A DNA stretch of 64,000 nt from Lentisphaeria bacterium UBA1732. GTDB taxonomy: Bacteria > Verrucomicrobiota > Lentisphaeria > Victivallales > UBA1829. The DNA lies in the NCBI GenBank assembly GCA_002315855.1, contig DCIG01000048.1, positions 9,315-73,314 on the forward strand, given 5' to 3'. The position numbers were made by a program, and so were the translations under genes. This document shows positions 8,370 through 18,034 of the stretch, piece after piece; position 1 is the stretch's first letter; every line of letters starts with the position of its first letter. The notes beneath the pieces were generated by a model, which was given only the letters and a program-made list of their open reading frames with translations, had not been told where the DNA came from and searched no databases.

Positions 8370-10025
8370 TTACTTGTGTTCGAGGATGATGGTTTCGGTC
8401 TTGGCATCGCAGACTTCGGCGGGGCCGAAGTACTGGATGGGGCCGGGATAAACGAAAGAAGTTTCGACCGCCCAAATGTCGCGCTTGGAGGCAAATTCCT
8501 TGAAGGGGGCATCATCAAGCTCGACGAGAGCTTTCTTGATGACGGGCTTGTCTTCGCCGTGGCGGTGTTCGACGTTCATCATGGCAGTCAGCGGAACAGC
8601 ACCGGCAGTCCATTCGGAAGCGGGCTTGGAGAGGTTGCCGACATAGGACATGTAAGCGGTTGCGCCGGAACCGATAATGGCGGCGGCATTGTAACCGAGG
8701 CTGTAGCAATAGTCCGCATCGAAGTTGGAAGGAGCGGCGCAGCGGCCTTCGTAGCCGAAGAAGTGAGTCTGCGTACCGAACTTACCGACATACTTGCCTT
8801 CCGCTTTCATTTCTTTCAGGCGGTCGCCGACGAGCCGGGCAAGGAGTTTTTCGGTTTCAATCTGGGAAACCTGAACGTTGCCGTGGGGGTCGCGGTCCAT
8901 GGAGAGCTGAAGCTGGATGGTGGCGGGGAACTGCTTGTAGACACCGGCACTGTCAGAAGAGAGCTTGCCGATGATGTATGCGATTTTGTCTTCCGGCTTG
9001 GCAATTGCGGCAAATTCATCCGCATTTGCGGCCAGGACGTCATTGAGTTCGCTGATGAGGACCTTGATTTCGGGGATAAATTCGATCAGGCCTTCCGGAA
9101 TGAGGACAACGCCGAAGTTTTCCTTGTTTTCCGCACGCCTGGCAACGATTTGAGCGAGATTGTCAACGATACCGGCGAGAGTCTGCTTTTTGGCGGCGAC
9201 TTCTTCGGAGATAATGGCGGCGTTGACATGGGTCTTCAGAGCGCATTCGAGGGTGATGTGAGAGGCAGAACGTCCCATGAGCTTGATGAAGTGCCAGTAT
9301 TTCTTGGCAGAATTGGCATCGCGGGAGATGTTGCCGATGAGTTCGCTGTAAACTTTGCTGGCGGTATCGAAACCGAAAGAAGTTTCGATGAATTTATTCT
9401 TGAGGTCGCCGTCGATGGTTTTCGGGCATCCGATTACTTGAACGGGGACGTTTTTGGCCTTGTAGTATTCCGCAAGCAGGCAGGCATTGGTATTGGAATC
9501 GTCGCCGCCGATGATGACGAGAGCAGAGATACCGAGTTTTTCGCAGTTGACAGCACCCTTGTCGAACTGTTCGATTTTTTCGAGTTTGGTACGACCGGAA
9601 CCGATCATGTCAAATCCGCCGGTATTGCGGTATTCCGCCATGAAATCATCGGTGATTTCGACATAGTTATTGTCAACGAGACCGCTGGGACCGCCTTTGA
9701 AACCGAACATGCGGGATGCAGGATTGAGAGACTTAATGCCGTCATAGATACCCGCGATAACATTGTGTCCGCCGGGAGCCTGACCGCCGGAAAGAATCAC
9801 GGCGACATTCACGGGCTTGCCGGAAGGCTGTCCGCCAGCAGTGAACTTCAGGTCGGGCATATTGCTGGTGGTCGGGAAAAGAGCGGCAATCTTGTCGGCA
9901 TCTGCGAAAGCGGCAAGCGGAGCGCCTTTGGAGACCTGAACAGCTGCGCCATTGGCAAGCGCGGGGGGAAGTTTGGGAGCATATTCTTTGCGAACCTTCT
10001 GCAAAGCGGAAATCATTTTGGACAT
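8370..10025 (-). CDS. pfp: pyrophosphate--fructose 6-phosphate 1-phosphotransferase
   Basis: PFP reversibly phosphorylates fructose 6-phosphate with pyrophosphate, replacing ATP-dependent phosphofructokinase in an energy-saving glycolysis. Use of PPi is indicated by GGDDS (173-177; ATP enzymes have GGDGS) and by the Lys in PKTIDGDL (201-208). The MGRSASHI-type substrate loop is also present. At 551 residues it belongs to the long PFP class also found in plants and spirochaetes. It is the first gene of the pfp-gatC-gatA unit with a good promoter about 100 bases upstream. The long plus-strand ORF across it is an antisense shadow. Confidence 0.95.
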   Translation of the reverse strand: MSKMISALQKVRKEYAPKLPPALANGAAVQVSKGAPLAAFADADKIAALFPTTSNMPDLKFTAGGQPSGKPVNVAVILSGGQAPGGHNVIAGIYDGIKSLNPASRMFGFKGGPSGLVDNNYVEITDDFMAEYRNTGGFDMIGSGRTKLEKIEQFDKGAVNCEKLGISALVIIGGDDSNTNACLLAEYYKAKNVPVQVIGCPKTIDGDLKNKFIETSFGFDTASKVYSELIGNISRDANSAKKYWHFIKLMGRSASHITLECALKTHVNAAIISEEVAAKKQTLAGIVDNLAQIVARRAENKENFGVVLIPEGLIEFIPEIKVLISELNDVLAANADEFAAIAKPEDKIAYIIGKLSSDSAGVYKQFPATIQLQLSMDRDPHGNVQVSQIETEKLLARLVGDRLKEMKAEGKYVGKFGTQTHFFGYEGRCAAPSNFDADYCYSLGYNAAAIIGSGATAYMSYVGNLSKPASEWTAGAVPLTAMMNVEHRHGEDKPVIKKALVELDDAPFKEFASKRDIWAVETSFVYPGPIQYFGPAEVCDAKTETIILEHK

Positions 10026-10124
10026 GGAGTGTTCTCCTGTTTTAAAAGAGTTGATTATGTGATATGGTAGAAAAACTCAAGATTCAGGATGCTTTTCATG
10101 GAAAAAGGCATCCACCGGATAAAT

Positions 10125-10153
10125 AATATAATACAGGAAACGACTTTTTTCAA
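10125..10153 (-). promoter_or_regulatory. promoter for pfp-gatC-gatA
   Basis: On the minus strand TTGAAA (10153-10148), 17 bases, TATATT (10130-10125). Expected start near 10118, about 93 bases before the pfp ATG. The -35 box lies just past the end of the upstream gene. Confidence 0.7.
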
Positions 10154-10170
10154 GCGTATCCGAGGTGATA

Positions 10171-11388
10171 TTATTCCCACTTCACATCGCCGGAAGAATC
10201 CATCACAATACCACTGCCGGCGGCAGAGGATTTTTCCTTCGCGGGAGCAGAAGATTTGCTTTTGGACGAGGCGGCAGCTTCCTTCGCGGAAGCACGTTTT
10301 GCGGGGGTACTGCTAAATTCGCAGGTGCGCCAGTCAATCTTGTCCATAGCCTCAAAGAAAACAAGCATATCATCGAAAGCGGCTTCGGCTTTCTTCACAG
10401 AATCATCACGCTTGTTCTCGCGGACAGCGGCTGTGGTATTCTTGTCTTTCTTACTGCCAGTCTGAGCATTGTTGATTGAGGTGGAAAGGGTTTTGAACAA
10501 TAAATCATTCTCGGAAACGGAGACACCTATGCCCGTGCTGTTTCTGCCATTCGAGGGGAGACCGGTTTCCAAGCCCAAAGTACCGGAAGACAGGACGAGG
10601 CTGGAATTATCGTGAAAAATCGTGTTGAAAGCCGTCATGCAGGAAGATAGGCTGACGCTTTTCGATTCCTCCGGGCAATAGGCATGAAAAACGGGCTGAA
10701 TTTTTCCGGCAAGCGATTTCATGCGAATCAAGATTTTTTCCTGATCGTTCACCCAGTTGCGATCATCGCGGAGGCGTTCAATCTGGCTGAAATTCATGCG
10801 GAAATTGAGGTATTCGCGCTTGAACTCCAAGTAAGGGAGGATGTGGGTATACTGAGGGGAAACCGAATACCTGCCGCTGCGCATACGGAAGTCAAGTTCG
10901 CGCAATGCCTGAACATCGTTGGAAAGGAGACGGAAAATCATGCCGCTTCGCTCGGAGAAGTTCATGGAACCGCCGCCGGAAGTCATACTCAGCTTGTCGG
11001 AAAGAGCATTGTCGAGTTTGCTGTTTTTTGAGGGGGAAGAGGTGCGTGTCTCCTGCTGAAGCATGTTGAGACTGGACATGCGAAACGCAGAACCGACCTG
11101 CCCGACATGGGCAACAGGCGCAATGTCCTGACCAAGATTCAGGGGATCAATCGCTTTCTGAAGAGCCGAAGCCTGAGCCTGCAAATCCGTAAGAGCATCG
11201 TTGAACATTTTCCGCATATCCGAACCGGCAGAACTGTCGTGTGCAACTTCAAACATCGCCATCACATCCATGAGGCTGTTTTCAAAGCGGTCCAGCAAAG
11301 CAGTGTCGCCGGACGAATCGGCGGCGGAAGCCAAAGTGCCGACCATGCAACAAAGAACCACGGTGATAAGATGTTTCAGGTTTTTCAT
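10171..11388 (-). CDS. exported protein of unknown function
   Basis: A 405-residue protein with a clear signal peptide (basic start MKNLKH, hydrophobic core, cleavage likely after ASA near residue 23). The mature part is mostly helical with many Met, Ser and Asn, and the last 60 residues are low in complexity (Ala, Ser, Lys), ending in GDVKWE. No enzymatic motif is visible and I do not recognise a family. It lies 39 bases after the dCMP deaminase gene on the same strand and is probably the end of the hom-lysC transcript. A periplasmic or cell-surface role is inferred from the signal peptide only. Confidence 0.75.
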   Translation of the reverse strand: MKNLKHLITVVLCCMVGTLASAADSSGDTALLDRFENSLMDVMAMFEVAHDSSAGSDMRKMFNDALTDLQAQASALQKAIDPLNLGQDIAPVAHVGQVGSAFRMSSLNMLQQETRTSSPSKNSKLDNALSDKLSMTSGGGSMNFSERSGMIFRLLSNDVQALRELDFRMRSGRYSVSPQYTHILPYLEFKREYLNFRMNFSQIERLRDDRNWVNDQEKILIRMKSLAGKIQPVFHAYCPEESKSVSLSSCMTAFNTIFHDNSSLVLSSGTLGLETGLPSNGRNSTGIGVSVSENDLLFKTLSTSINNAQTGSKKDKNTTAAVRENKRDDSVKKAEAAFDDMLVFFEAMDKIDWRTCEFSSTPAKRASAKEAAASSKSKSSAPAKEKSSAAGSGIVMDSSGDVKWE

Positions 11389-11427
11389 TGCTCGAACTCC
11401 TTACATTCAGCAATTTCACGAAGAAAA

Positions 11428-11901
11428 TCAGGAAGATTTGCGAGGCAAGGCACGCAGGATAACACCTGCTTCCCGCAAGATACGGCTGGAGGTGGAATCA
11501 ATCGAATAATTTTCGTTGTAAACGACCTCCTTGATTCCTGAATTGATGATCATTTTCGCACAGAGCAGACAGGGGGAAAACGTGGTGTACATGGTGGCAT
11601 CCTTGATGGAAATCCCATGATAGGCGGCCTGAACAATGGCGTTTTCCTCGCCGTGAGAACAAATGCACTCCTCCAGAGCAGTGCCGGAGGGGGCATTGGA
11701 GTTGCAACGGGGACAGCCGCCCTCATTGCAGTTTTTGATTCCCCGCGGAGTACCGTTGTAGCCGGTGGAAATGATGCGTTTGTCTTTGACAATCACGGCG
11801 GCGACATGGCGCCGGGTGCAGTTGCTGCGAAGAGCAACGACTTTGGCAATTTCCATGAAATATTCATCCCAGTTGGGGCGTTTGACGGAAGAATCACTCA
11901 T
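11428..11901 (-). CDS. dCMP deaminase family protein (ComEB-like)
   Basis: A zinc deaminase of 157 residues. Ligands and catalytic residues are HGEENA (His83, Glu85) and SPCLLC (Cys111, Cys114). Two extra pairs of cysteines (58-66, 79-81) in the CxxxxCxxC and ECIC segments are typical of dCMP deaminases with a second zinc site. The enzyme turns dCMP into dUMP for dTMP synthesis. In many bacteria the homologue is called ComEB, although no competence genes are near. It is 54 bases downstream of the aspartate kinase gene, in the same direction. Confidence 0.88.
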   Translation of the reverse strand: MSDSSVKRPNWDEYFMEIAKVVALRSNCTRRHVAAVIVKDKRIISTGYNGTPRGIKNCNEGGCPRCNSNAPSGTALEECICSHGEENAIVQAAYHGISIKDATMYTTFSPCLLCAKMIINSGIKEVVYNENYSIDSTSSRILREAGVILRALPRKSS

Positions 11902-11955
11902 CGGGGAAACCTTTCTGTGTGCAGATGGTCAAATCAAAACAGGAGAGAAGCAAGC

Positions 11956-13359
11956 TCAAGCCTGCTGTTCCACAAATTCGTGGTGAAGCGCTTTCTGGAC
12001 AGCCTCGAAGTTACTGCGCTCGACAACGAACTGGATATTGACCTGACGGAGTGTCTGGTCAATGGCAAGGACGTTGGCGCCGATGGACGCGAGGGCATTT
12101 GCGGCACGGGAAAGGAAGCCCGGAATTTTCATATTGGAACCGATTACGGAGACAATGCCGACTTTTTCGAGGGTGATTTCGGCAGTGGGGAAATCACGCT
12201 GTATGCTTTCCACACAGTCATTCAGATATTTTTCTTTCTGAAGGACGAAGTGTGTAATGGTGTTGGCGTTGGTGGTCTTCGCGATGTAGTTGATGTCGTT
12301 GTCCGCGAGGTGCTTGGTGAGACGGTAGTCGTAGCCGGGTTCGCCGACCATTTCGGGATCGAAGACTTCGAGTGCGACCAAATCGTTTCGCCCGCAAATC
12401 ATTTCGACGCGAGGATTCGGAGCGATGTAGCCGCGGCTGATGAGGGTACCGGGATGCTCCGGATCGAAGGCATTTTTCACGCGGATGGGAATGCCTTTCA
12501 TTTCCATTTCCTTGGCGGCCTTGGCATGAATGGCTTCCATGCCCATGTCGGAAAGCTGGTCGGCGATATCGAAGTTGGTGTGTCCGATAATCTGAACTTT
12601 GTCCAGCCCGATCAGTTTCGGGTCGCCGGTGGAAAGATGAAATTCCTTGTGAATGATGCCTTCAGCGGCACCGGTCAGGACGGCGATTTTGCTGAAGGTG
12701 ATTTCGCTGTAGCCACGGTCGAAACGAAGCATGATGCCGGGGTCGAATTTCACGTAGCCGGTAACGATGGGGAGTTCTTCCTCGAATTTGACATCGCGGA
12801 AGCCGTTCATAATGGCTTCGTCGAGGGTAAGAGACTCGGTGGAACGCCAGCCGGAAAGGTCAACGAAACGGGCATTTATGCCGTTTGCTTTCAGAATCAC
12901 AGCGGAGTTGTACGCGCTGTGGACTTCGCCCACGGCGGCGAGAAATTCGCGGGTCATGGGGAGGTAGTCATCGGGACGGGAGAAACCGAAAGAACGCATA
13001 CTTTCCAAATTGGACAGGAAAGTATGGATGTCATTCAGCCGGCTGTTGATGAACGCATTTGCGGCATCGACATCAAGGCCGAGATTTTCGAAAGAATGGT
13101 TGTATTCCTGCATTTTCGCGCGAACAGATTCCAAGGCGATGGGCCAAAGATTGTCGCCCAGCATGAAATGACCGTACACACCGGGAGCACCGGTTTTCTT
13201 GTCTTCCAGCAAAAGGTTTGTGATTCCGGAATAGGCGGAAACCACGAAAACGCGGTTGTACATTTTATCGGGGGTGCGGCTGCCGATGATGACATTCGAC
13301 ATGATTTCCCCGAAACGGGACATACTGGTCCCGCCGATTTTTTCGACAGTGTGGCTCAT
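11956..13359 (-). CDS. lysC: aspartate kinase
   Basis: Aspartate kinase phosphorylates L-aspartate, the first step toward lysine, threonine and methionine. The N-terminal substrate motif is KIGGTSM (7-13), a conservative change from KFGGTS, followed by VFVVSAYSG. The middle part carries GRNDLVALEV and the C-terminal 120 residues form ACT regulatory domains (VGIVSVIGSNM then IGANVLAIDQT), so allosteric feedback control is likely. At 467 residues it resembles monofunctional class III-like kinases. It sits five bases after homoserine dehydrogenase, the enzyme two steps later, so the pair is an operon. Confidence 0.92.
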   Translation of the reverse strand: MSHTVEKIGGTSMSRFGEIMSNVIIGSRTPDKMYNRVFVVSAYSGITNLLLEDKKTGAPGVYGHFMLGDNLWPIALESVRAKMQEYNHSFENLGLDVDAANAFINSRLNDIHTFLSNLESMRSFGFSRPDDYLPMTREFLAAVGEVHSAYNSAVILKANGINARFVDLSGWRSTESLTLDEAIMNGFRDVKFEEELPIVTGYVKFDPGIMLRFDRGYSEITFSKIAVLTGAAEGIIHKEFHLSTGDPKLIGLDKVQIIGHTNFDIADQLSDMGMEAIHAKAAKEMEMKGIPIRVKNAFDPEHPGTLISRGYIAPNPRVEMICGRNDLVALEVFDPEMVGEPGYDYRLTKHLADNDINYIAKTTNANTITHFVLQKEKYLNDCVESIQRDFPTAEITLEKVGIVSVIGSNMKIPGFLSRAANALASIGANVLAIDQTLRQVNIQFVVERSNFEAVQKALHHEFVEQQA

Positions 13360-13364
13360 GATGT

Positions 13365-14660
13365 TCAGATTTCCTCCATGCGAAGAACGCAGACTTTGCC
13401 ATACATGGCATCAATGTGTTCAAGGTCATTCACGGCGGCCTGCATTTCGCTTTCGCGGGTCTCGTGAGTAACAGCGACAATGGTTACGCGGCCGTCTTTG
13501 TCGGAATCATCCGGCTGAACGAGACGGGAAACACTAATTTTACGGTTGGACAGGATGCTTGCGACCTGAGCAAGCACTCCGGGACGGTCGTCCACAAGCA
13601 TACGGAGATAGTAGCCGGTAACGATTTCATCCATGGAAACCATGCCGGAACTTTCCACGGACTTGCGATAGGCGGGGATGCGCTGCTGAATGCCCTGAGC
13701 CAGGTTCAGAGCGGCATCGGCAATATCCGAAACGACGGCACTTGCGGTAGCGGCACGGCCTGCACCACGTCCATAGAAGAGAGTATCGCCGACGAAATCG
13801 CCATTAACCATGACACCATTGAAAACATCGCTGATTCCGGCAAGCGGAGCATGAGCAGGAATCAAGGTCGGATGGACGCGGACTTCGGTACGGAAATCGG
13901 CATTCTGCTTGATGATGCCGAGGAGCTTGATTTTGTAGCCGAGGTCTTCGGCGAAACGGATGTCCAGCAGAGACACGTCGCGAATGCCCTGGACGTAGAT
14001 TTCATCGGTGGTGTGCCAGCCGCCATAGGCAAGCGAGGCAAGAATCACAGCTTTGTGCGCGGTGTCGAAACCATCGATATCCAAAGACGGATTTGCTTCG
14101 GCATAGCCGAGACGCTGAGCGTCTTTCAGGACTTCTTCAAACCCAAGACCTTCGCGTTCCATACGGGTCAGGATATAGTTGCAAGTACCGTTCAGGATGC
14201 CATAGATGCGGTTGATGCGGTTGCCGACAAAACCTTCGCGCAGAGCTTTTATAATGGGGATGCCGCCGCCAACGCTGGCTTCGTAGCAAATCGTACCGCC
14301 GCCGGCTTCTGCCGCAGCAAAGAGTTCGGGACCGTAATCGGCGAGGAGAGCTTTATTCGCCGTAACCACAGCTTTGCCCTGCTTGAGAGCAGACAGGATA
14401 AATTTGCGGGACACCGTCGTGCCGCCAATCAATTCAACAACGATGTCGCTTTTTGCGATGACAGATTCGGTTTCATCCGTTAAGATGCCAGACGGGATGG
14501 AAACACCGCGATCCGACGTAGTGTCCAAATCGCCAATACCAGTCAATTCAATATCCACGCCGATACGACGTGAAATGACAACACGATTTTTCAAAAGGCA
14601 ATCGGCGACACCTGCGCCGACCGTACCGAAACCAAGAATACCGACTTTAATGTGTTTCAT
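13365..14660 (-). CDS. hom: homoserine dehydrogenase
   Basis: Reduces aspartate semialdehyde to homoserine. The dinucleotide-binding loop ILGFGTVGAG is at 8-17, the catalytic domain contains ANKALLADYG and the family signature GYAEANPSLDIDGFDTAHK, and an ACT domain begins at about 350 (DRPGVLAQVASIL), so threonine feedback is likely. At 431 residues it has normal length. It is the first gene of the hom-lysC unit with a promoter 50-80 bases upstream. Assignment is firm. Confidence 0.95.
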   Translation of the reverse strand: MKHIKVGILGFGTVGAGVADCLLKNRVVISRRIGVDIELTGIGDLDTTSDRGVSIPSGILTDETESVIAKSDIVVELIGGTTVSRKFILSALKQGKAVVTANKALLADYGPELFAAAEAGGGTICYEASVGGGIPIIKALREGFVGNRINRIYGILNGTCNYILTRMEREGLGFEEVLKDAQRLGYAEANPSLDIDGFDTAHKAVILASLAYGGWHTTDEIYVQGIRDVSLLDIRFAEDLGYKIKLLGIIKQNADFRTEVRVHPTLIPAHAPLAGISDVFNGVMVNGDFVGDTLFYGRGAGRAATASAVVSDIADAALNLAQGIQQRIPAYRKSVESSGMVSMDEIVTGYYLRMLVDDRPGVLAQVASILSNRKISVSRLVQPDDSDKDGRVTIVAVTHETRESEMQAAVNDLEHIDAMYGKVCVLRMEEI

Positions 14661-14711
14661 TGGAAAACTCCGGGAACATTGTATGAGTAAAAGTTAAATG
14701 AAATTCTCAAT

Positions 14712-14740
14712 AATATACCATGTTCTGTCAAAAATGAAAG
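14712..14740 (-). promoter_or_regulatory. promoter for hom-lysC
   Basis: TATATT (14717-14712) with CTTTCA 17 bases upstream (14740-14735). The -35 box is weak but the same CTTTCA/TATATT pairing recurs before pyrK. A TTGAC word lies between the boxes at the wrong spacing. Confidence 0.5.
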
Positions 14741-14821
14741 CAGATTCTGCAAATTTTCGCAAATTAATTACAAGACAAGGAGGGAAATGCGTCAGTTTCA
14801 GGAGAAAAGCAAACTTTCAGC

Positions 14822-14850
14822 TTGCATTCTTCGAGCATGTACGCTATATT
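14822..14850 (+). promoter_or_regulatory. promoter for the AAA/nuclease-fold gene
   Basis: TTGCAT (14822-14827), 17 bases, TATATT (14845-14850); expected start near 14857, about 30 bases before the ATG at 14888. Confidence 0.65.
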
Positions 14851-14887
14851 AATGAAAAAGGAAGAATCCGCACAGAAAAGGTGATGT

Positions 14888-16483
14888 ATGAAACGTTTCA
14901 ACACAACGGGGACATGCTTTCCCAACAAACATTATATGGTTGACCTGACAGAACGCTGCGGGGAAATCAAAAAGATGGTTGACAACGGGGATTATTTCTG
15001 CATCAATCATGGACGGCAATACGGGAAAACAACAACGCTGAATGCACTCAAAAAATATTTGAGTCCAGAATATGCAGTATTTTCGATTTCGTTTGAATCC
15101 ATTGAAAGCGAATTTTTCTCGACTGACACAAAACTGGGGCAAAAATTTATCTCGATCCTGCATGAAAAAGCAGTTGACGGGCTTGTTACGAATCTTTCCG
15201 CAAAAACCATTGATTTTTTTCATAAAACGGTGGAAGACGGAAACAGCGGTCAAGTTGAATTAAAGTCAAAAATCAAAGAGATCTGCAGAAGAAATGAAAA
15301 GCCCATTGTCATTATCATCGATGAAGTAGATCAAGCCAGCAACTATGAGAGTTTTCTGAAGTTTTTAGGGATTCTGCGAGCCATGTACCTGGACAGAGAA
15401 GAGAACCCGACATTTCAGTCGGTGATTCTGGCGGGAGTCTACAACATCAAGAATCTCAAGCTGAAAATACGGACGGAAGGGGATCATCAATACAACAGTC
15501 CGTGGAATATTGCGTCCGATTTCAAAATCAACATGGCACTGACGGCTTCTGGAATTGCCGGAATGCTGCAGGATTATGAAACTGAGCATCATACGGGAAT
15601 GAACATCAACGAAACAGCACAAATGCTTGCAGAAGATACAAACGGTTATCCATTTCTGGTATCAAGACTGTGCAAAATTATGGATGAAGATTTGATTACC
15701 ACCGGGAAGTTTGCCAGTCTTTCGGAATGCTGGACCAAAAGAGGATTTCTGACGGCAGAAAACATGCTGCTGAAAGAAGAAAACTCGCTTTGGAGCGATT
15801 TGTCGAAAAAGATTTCGGATTTTCCCGATTTGGCACTGCTTCTGCGCAGGATACTCTTCAACGGGGAAAGCATTGCACTCAACCGAAGCGACCGGGCTCA
15901 AAATCTGGCACTGATGTTTGACTACCTCAAAGACAACGGGAATTACATTGTGGTATCAAACCGAATCTTTGAAACCTATCTGTACGATGCTTTTCTGTAT
16001 CAAGACAATATGCAGAAGCGAGAATATTCAAGTCCGGTCAGTCAGAACGACAATATCTTTGTCCAAAACGGACGTTTGAACATGGATTTCCTGCTGGAGC
16101 AATTCATCAAGCACTACAATGAAATTTTCCCGTCTGAAAAAAAGCATCCGAAATGGGTGGAAGAAGATGCAAGGAAATGTTTCCTGATGTATCTCCGGCC
16201 AATCATCAACGGATCGGGACATTATTACATTGAGGCAAGAACCAGAAACAACCGTCAAATGGATGTCGTGGTCAACTACAACAATGAAGAATTCATCATC
16301 GAACTGAAAATCTGGAGAGGCCAGATTTACAACGACAACGGCATCGAACAACTCTGCAACTATCTGGAATCCATGCACGCGAACAAGGGTTATCTCGTGT
16401 CTTTCAACTTCAATCAAAAGAAAGAAACGGGACTCAAGACAACTCAATACGGAGACAAAACCATCGTTGAGGCTGACCTGTAA
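14888..16483 (+). CDS. AAA ATPase with C-terminal PD-(D/E)XK domain
   Basis: A 531-residue protein of a widespread accessory family (AAA-ATPase-like domain plus DUF1703-type nuclease fold), common in Bacteroidetes and Lentisphaerae and often present in many copies. Walker A is GRQYGKTT (42-49), Walker B IVIIIDEVDQ (140-149). The C-terminal PD-(D/E)XK core is Asp459 in RQMDVVV and ELK at 472-474, so the nuclease site looks intact. AAGG lies eight bases before the ATG. It is more AT-rich than its neighbours and stands alone between converging housekeeping units. No biochemical role is established for the family; mobile or defensive roles are guesses. Confidence 0.85.
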   Translation: MKRFNTTGTCFPNKHYMVDLTERCGEIKKMVDNGDYFCINHGRQYGKTTTLNALKKYLSPEYAVFSISFESIESEFFSTDTKLGQKFISILHEKAVDGLVTNLSAKTIDFFHKTVEDGNSGQVELKSKIKEICRRNEKPIVIIIDEVDQASNYESFLKFLGILRAMYLDREENPTFQSVILAGVYNIKNLKLKIRTEGDHQYNSPWNIASDFKINMALTASGIAGMLQDYETEHHTGMNINETAQMLAEDTNGYPFLVSRLCKIMDEDLITTGKFASLSECWTKRGFLTAENMLLKEENSLWSDLSKKISDFPDLALLLRRILFNGESIALNRSDRAQNLALMFDYLKDNGNYIVVSNRIFETYLYDAFLYQDNMQKREYSSPVSQNDNIFVQNGRLNMDFLLEQFIKHYNEIFPSEKKHPKWVEEDARKCFLMYLRPIINGSGHYYIEARTRNNRQMDVVVNYNNEEFIIELKIWRGQIYNDNGIEQLCNYLESMHANKGYLVSFNFNQKKETGLKTTQYGDKTIVEADL

Positions 16484-16759
16484 AACAAGGAAGCAACTGA
16501 AAGAATTTCAAACGTCACTGGAGAAAAGTTTTGGAATCAGGAGTTTGCCTGAGAAAAACAGAATCATCCATTCATCAATCAGCGATGGAACGATTCAGCA
16601 GAAAACCAGTCAGCCCAATATTCAAAACACCTTGTTCATCATACCATGATTTCCCGATGTCATTGCGTACAATGGTTTTCGGGAATGAATCACCAGTCAG
16701 CGAAAGCTGATGATTCATATTTCCGCCGAAAGAGAGGGAGCGCATCTTACGGCAGATTT
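16484..16759. other. spacer with no convincing gene
   Basis: 276 bases between the AAA/nuclease-fold gene and convergent lepB. A 62-codon minus-strand frame runs through 16575-16763, but it has no Shine-Dalgarno sequence and overlaps the lepB stop. A short palindrome (TCAGCGAAAGCTGA, 16697-16710) is the only hairpin seen. Confidence 0.5.
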
Positions 16760-18025
16760 TCACTGCAATTTCATCTGAGCGGGCTGGGTCGTACCGTCAG
16801 GAGTGAAAGTTTTCACCGGGACGGGATCGCGGAAATCGACAGGTCCGACACGGCGTGAAACCGGCCAGAACACAAAAGCACCGCGTCCGATAATATTCGC
16901 CGCAGGCACAGCCCCCCAGAAACGACTGTCAAGGCTGTTGGCAGTATTATCGCCCAGCGCAAAATAATGATTTTCGGGAACCGTGTATTCCACATTTTCC
17001 GGCAAGATACCGGCGGGGATGTGTCCCTGATAGCCGCCCTGCCCCGAATAGACTTTGCGAAACGCATCGCTCCATTCATAAACGGGCTTGAACTCCGGGG
17101 CATCTTTCGGGCGGATGAACAGGGTATTCCCCGAAATTTTCAGCGTATCACCGGGAAGACCGGCAAGACGTTTGATGTAATAATAGCCGGTCAACGGCAT
17201 TCCATTCGCTTTCAGATTCCCGGTATTGAACACAAAGACATCGCCGCGTTTCAGTTTGGAGAAATGAATGGAAACGCGATCGACAAACAAGTGGTCGCCG
17301 CTGGAAAGCCAGCCATCGACGACAGGTTCGTCTTTCTGATATAAGGTGTTTCCATTCGGGACATTGTCCAAATAGCGAAGGATATTGTTTGTGGCATCAC
17401 TGCCGGGCAAGACGTATTTGCCGCCGCCGAAACCGACCTGTGTCGCGGTCAGATAGAAGTCTCCGGGACGATAGAAAAGAAGCGGAAGCGAAGCGGCAAA
17501 GGGACGGGAAAAGACCTGAAACTGTCCAGTGAAAAAACTGCGGTCCGCAGGAGAAATCAGTCTGGCACGGGAAGCACCAAACGGGCGGAAAATTTTCGTC
17601 ATGCTCCCGGTATACGGAGCGGCCTGTTTTTCATCGATATAATGAATGCCAAAGAGAGTGGGCTGCATACTGCTGGTGGGAATCTGGAACGGCTGGAGGA
17701 ACAAAGCACGCACTCCGAACGCAACGCACAGGGCAACGACAATCACGTCCAAAGTGCCTCTCATCCAATGGGTGAACCCGGAAAGATTCTCAATGCCGCC
17801 AAACACTTCGATGAGGTTATTCAATTTATTGCGTTTCTCAGTAAGCGTGCCGGAGAGCTGCGATAATTCGCTTTCGATGAAACGCAGGGCATCCTTTTCC
17901 TCCGAGGATAAAATATCATCATCGGAGACAAGTTTATGGTGAACGGAAGAACGGAGACCTTTCACATCCTGTCTGAGTTTGTACCAGGCGCAGCAATCGC
18001 GAACCCAAGAGAGAGGAGAAGCCAT
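16760..18025 (-). CDS. lepB: signal peptidase I
   Basis: Type I signal peptidase removes signal peptides from exported proteins at the periplasmic face. After a 90-residue charged N-terminal part with coiled-coil character, a membrane helix (about 91-110) leads into box B with nucleophile Ser119 (IPTSSMQP). The general-base Lys285 lies in IKRLAGLPGD, and box E is GDNTANSLDSR. At 421 residues it is larger than the E. coli enzyme, with an insertion between boxes B and D that is typical of PVC-group and Bacteroidetes versions. It follows lepA by nine bases, matching the classical lepA-lepB order. Confidence 0.94.
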   Translation of the reverse strand: MASPLSWVRDCCAWYKLRQDVKGLRSSVHHKLVSDDDILSSEEKDALRFIESELSQLSGTLTEKRNKLNNLIEVFGGIENLSGFTHWMRGTLDVIVVALCVAFGVRALFLQPFQIPTSSMQPTLFGIHYIDEKQAAPYTGSMTKIFRPFGASRARLISPADRSFFTGQFQVFSRPFAASLPLLFYRPGDFYLTATQVGFGGGKYVLPGSDATNNILRYLDNVPNGNTLYQKDEPVVDGWLSSGDHLFVDRVSIHFSKLKRGDVFVFNTGNLKANGMPLTGYYYIKRLAGLPGDTLKISGNTLFIRPKDAPEFKPVYEWSDAFRKVYSGQGGYQGHIPAGILPENVEYTVPENHYFALGDNTANSLDSRFWGAVPAANIIGRGAFVFWPVSRRVGPVDFRDPVPVKTFTPDGTTQPAQMKLQ

Positions 18026-18034
18026 GACGAGACC

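Noticed and set aside
8376..13467. Long plus-strand frames of 564 and 616 codons opposite pfp and opposite the dCMP deaminase and lysC
   Set aside because: Both are antisense shadows of well-identified genes; their translations are Asp/Gly/Phe-rich and lack motifs.
16575..16763. 62-codon minus-strand frame after lepB, with a weak resemblance (RNDIGKSWYDEQGVLNIGL) to phage BRO/antirepressor N-termini
   Set aside because: The resemblance is only a few residues, there is no ribosome site, and it overlaps the lepB stop. At most a decayed fragment.
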